Assembly: GCA_947307445.1 (NCBI GenBank)
Contig: CAMZJD010000002.1
Location: 1-46,311, forward strand
From: an uncultured Candidatus Saccharibacteria bacterium
GTDB taxonomy: Bacteria > Patescibacteriota > Saccharimonadia > Saccharimonadales > Saccharimonadaceae
Direction: 5' to 3'
DNA length: 46,311 bases
Under the pieces are notes generated by a model that saw nothing but the letters and a program-made list of their open reading frames with translations, had not been told where the DNA came from and did no database searches. Both the position numbers and the translations under genes were made by a program. Below, one piece after another: positions 43,661 through 46,311 of the stretch. Numbering within the stretch: position 1 is the stretch's first letter; every line of letters starts with the position of its first letter.

Positions 43661-46311
43661 TTATAGGTCCTCCCCTAGATCTGTTATTGTGTCGTCATCG
43701 ACATCGAATGCGGCTTCGTCCTCGATATCGCCTGAATCATCATATTCATCTTCGCTGTCATCGCCGTAGATAGAATCTTCTTCGTCATCACTCTCGGCAA
43801 CTTCATCGGCGTAAGATACGTCCCCCTCATCCACCAGTTCCTCCGGCGGTATTTCATCTTTTTGAGCGTAGATTACAGAATCATCACGTTGACGTTCAAC
43901 TTCTTCAGTAGTCTTTTCGATGACGCGATCCGCATCGCGGGCATCGCCATTGTCAAGAAGGTCAACCTTCAAGCCGAGACCTTGAAGCTCTTTCACTAAG
44001 ACGTTAAAGCCTTCTGGAAGCTTTGGACCTTCAATTGGTTCTGCCTTAATGATAGATTCGTAGGCTTTAGCGCGGCCATAAACGTCATCGGACTTAATCG
44101 TGAGCATTTCCTGGAGAGTAGATGCGGCACCGTAAGCTTCGAGGGTCCATACCTCCATTTCGCCGAAGCGCTGGCCACCATTCTGAGCCTTACCACCGAG
44201 TGGCTGTTGGGTAACCATTGTGTAAGGACCAGTGGAACGAGCGTGAATCTTGTCGGCGACCATATGGTGAAGCTTGAGCATATACATCACACCAACAGTA
44301 ATGCGTTCCTCAAATGGTTCACCCGTGAGACCATCGTATAACTTAACGCGGCCATCGGGCTCAAAGCCGGCCTTCTTTAATTCTTCGGAAATTGTTTCAT
44401 CGGAAACAGAGTTGAAGGACGGCGTAGTAACCTTGTAGCCAAGAGCACGAGCGGCCATACCGAGGTGCGTCTCAAAGAGCTGACCGAGGTTCATACGGGA
44501 AGGCACGCCCATTGGGTTTAGTACCACATCAACTGGCGTACCATCTTCCATAAATGGCATATCTTCTACCGGTAGAATGCGGGCAATTACACCCTTATTA
44601 CCGTGACGGCCAGATAGCTTATCGCCAACGCTAATTTTACGAAGTTCGGCTACATAAATCTTAATCTGCATAATTACGCCAGATTTAAGATCGTTGCCTT
44701 GTTCGCGAGTAAAGATTTTAACGCCGACAACTTTACCGCCGTCAGAACCATTCATGCGAACGGAAGTATCGCGGACGTCTTTGGCTTTTTCGCCAAAGAT
44801 AGCACGAAGGAGGCGTTCCTCTGAACTGAGCTCTTGCTCACCCTTTGGCGTAATCTTACCAACGAGGACGTCGCCGTTCTTAACTTCTGAACCAATCGTG
44901 ACGATACCATCTTCGCCAAGGTGGCGGAGGGCAGCTTCGGAAACGTTTGGAATATCGCGGGTAACTTGTTCTGGACCGAGCTTAGTTTCGCGTACTTCTA
45001 CATCGAAATCGCGGATATTAATGCTGGTCAATGTGTCATCTTGGACGAGACGATTAGAAATAACGATGGCATCATCCATGTTATAACCACGCCATGGCAT
45101 GAAGGCGACGAGCATGTTTTTACCAAGGGCAAGTTCGCCATTATCAATAGAGGCGCCCTCAATCAAAACATCACCCTTCTTCACTTTTTGGCCACGCTTT
45201 ACAACGGTGCGTTCATCGTAACAGCGATCGTCATTCGTTTTCATGAAGTGAATGAGGTTGTAAGTCTTAGTTTCTTTCTTATACTTAACTTCAACGCTAT
45301 TAGAATCAGCCTTCAAAACTTCGCCATCAGCTTCGGCATAAACAATTTGCGAAAGATTTTTTGCAACTTCACCATCAATGCCGGTGGATACGATAGCAGC
45401 TTCTGGCTTAATTAGTGGTACAGCTTGCTTCTGCATGGCGCAAGCCATTAAGGAGCGGTCAACACGGTTTTTCTCTACAAATGGAATCATAGATGCGGCA
45501 ACGCCAAGAATTTCCTTGTGCGCAGCATCCATATGCGTAACTTCACTAGCAAGCACCTGAGTTGGCTGCAAGGATTTGCGGGCTGAGACATATTCGTCCA
45601 CGAACTTGCCATCTTTATCAAGCTTGGCGCTCGTGTCGGCAATCACCATATTCTCCTCGGCGGCAGCATCGGCATAAACAACCTCGTCGGTAACTTTGCC
45701 ATTCTTCACAACACGGTATGGAGCTTCGATGAAGCCATATTCATTAATACGAGCATAGGTAGCGAGGTTCAATACGAGACCCACGTTGCCACCTTCTGGG
45801 GTTTCTACCGTACAGATGCGACCATAGTGCGTCGGATGCGTATCACGCACCTCAAAGCCGGCGCGTTCGCGGGTAAGACCACCAGGGCCCATGCTGGATA
45901 GACGGCGCTTGTGTGAAAGTTCACTAAATGGGTTAGTTTCATCCATAAGCTGGCTGAGCTGAGAGCTACTGAAGAACTCTTTGACTGCGGCTACAACTGG
46001 ACGAGAGTTAACTAATTGCGATGGCGTAACGGTTGTTGGATCACTCATCGACATACGGTCGAGAATATTACGTTGTAGGCGTAGCATACCGAGGCGGAAT
46101 TGGCGCTGGACCAACTCGCCAACGAGTTTGACGCGGCGATTTGCCAACGAATCAATATCATCAACTGGATCTTGCGTATTATTGAGGCGAATAATTTCGC
46201 GGATAATCGCAATCAGATCTTGCATCTGGAGTGTGCGATGTGCGGAATCATTTGGTGTATCAAAGCCAAGGCGCTGATTAATCTTGTAGCGGCCAACACG
46301 AGAATAATCAT
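43661..46311 (-). CDS. rpoB: DNA-directed RNA polymerase subunit beta, partial (N-terminus beyond window)
   Basis: SQLSQLMDETNPFSELSHKRRLSSMGPGGLTRERAGFEVRD; frame continues to window edge as DYSRVGRYKINQRLGFDTPNDSAHRTLQMQDL. Confidence 0.97.
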   Translation of the reverse strand, partial: DYSRVGRYKINQRLGFDTPNDSAHRTLQMQDLIAIIREIIRLNNTQDPVDDIDSLANRRVKLVGELVQRQFRLGMLRLQRNILDRMSMSDPTTVTPSQLVNSRPVVAAVKEFFSSSQLSQLMDETNPFSELSHKRRLSSMGPGGLTRERAGFEVRDTHPTHYGRICTVETPEGGNVGLVLNLATYARINEYGFIEAPYRVVKNGKVTDEVVYADAAAEENMVIADTSAKLDKDGKFVDEYVSARKSLQPTQVLASEVTHMDAAHKEILGVAASMIPFVEKNRVDRSLMACAMQKQAVPLIKPEAAIVSTGIDGEVAKNLSQIVYAEADGEVLKADSNSVEVKYKKETKTYNLIHFMKTNDDRCYDERTVVKRGQKVKKGDVLIEGASIDNGELALGKNMLVAFMPWRGYNMDDAIVISNRLVQDDTLTSINIRDFDVEVRETKLGPEQVTRDIPNVSEAALRHLGEDGIVTIGSEVKNGDVLVGKITPKGEQELSSEERLLRAIFGEKAKDVRDTSVRMNGSDGGKVVGVKIFTREQGNDLKSGVIMQIKIYVAELRKISVGDKLSGRHGNKGVIARILPVEDMPFMEDGTPVDVVLNPMGVPSRMNLGQLFETHLGMAARALGYKVTTPSFNSVSDETISEELKKAGFEPDGRVKLYDGLTGEPFEERITVGVMYMLKLHHMVADKIHARSTGPYTMVTQQPLGGKAQNGGQRFGEMEVWTLEAYGAASTLQEMLTIKSDDVYGRAKAYESIIKAEPIEGPKLPEGFNVLVKELQGLGLKVDLLDNGDARDADRVIEKTTEEVERQRDDSVIYAQKDEIPPEELVDEGDVSYADEVAESDDEEDSIYGDDSEDEYDDSGDIEDEAAFDVDDDTITDLGEDL

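Noticed and set aside
45990-46110. Rifampicin-resistance mutations in RpoB
   Set aside because: The cluster SSSQLSQLMDETNPFSELSHKRRLSSMGPGG keeps the key D516, H526 and S531 equivalents. The L533M-like difference is not enough to claim resistance.
1-46311. Alternative genetic code (UGA = Gly, as in Gracilibacteria/Absconditabacteria)
   Set aside because: TGA terminates intact genes here (for example AlkD-like at 12033-12035, 17747-17749), so the code is standard.
1-46311. CRISPR arrays, IS elements, integrases
   Set aside because: No regularly spaced repeats, transposase or integrase motifs were seen in the sequence or ORF track.

Overview
A 46.3 kb chromosomal window, most likely from a Candidatus Saccharibacteria (TM7/CPR) genome. 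This is inferred from gene content and style; no 16S is present. The standard genetic code is used (TGA is a stop). Most genes lie on the minus strand. The housekeeping core includes parA/parB, frr, Mur-ligase-like and FemX-like cell-wall genes, tig, rsmD, recG, trmD, grpE, hrcA, lepA, metK, uppP, a NifS/SufS-type aminotransferase, and rpoC with partial rpoB. An accessory block lies 3' of a tRNA-Leu (about 15.9-21.3 kb). It holds a structured leader RNA candidate, a DUF4417-like gene, a toxin/immunity-like pair and a GH25 muramidase. A SipW/TasA (camelysin)-type secreted-fibre operon lies at 35.4-38.8 kb. Most notable observations: (1) RpoC appears to have lost both canonical zinc-binding sites and has an atypical trigger loop; (2) at least ten genes share an exact '-10 hexamer, 6 nt, ATG' architecture, implying widespread leaderless mRNAs; (3) a SAM-I-like riboswitch sits directly on the metK ribosome-binding site; (4) a CIRCE operator overlaps the hrcA promoter; (5) a TasA/SipW-like operon; (6) a possible attenuator RNA plus short leader ORF in the accessory block; (7) a Mur-ligase-like protein with a degenerate P-loop; (8) a TMEM43-like protein between two FemX paralogues. 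All homology calls are from motif recognition by eye; no searches were run.
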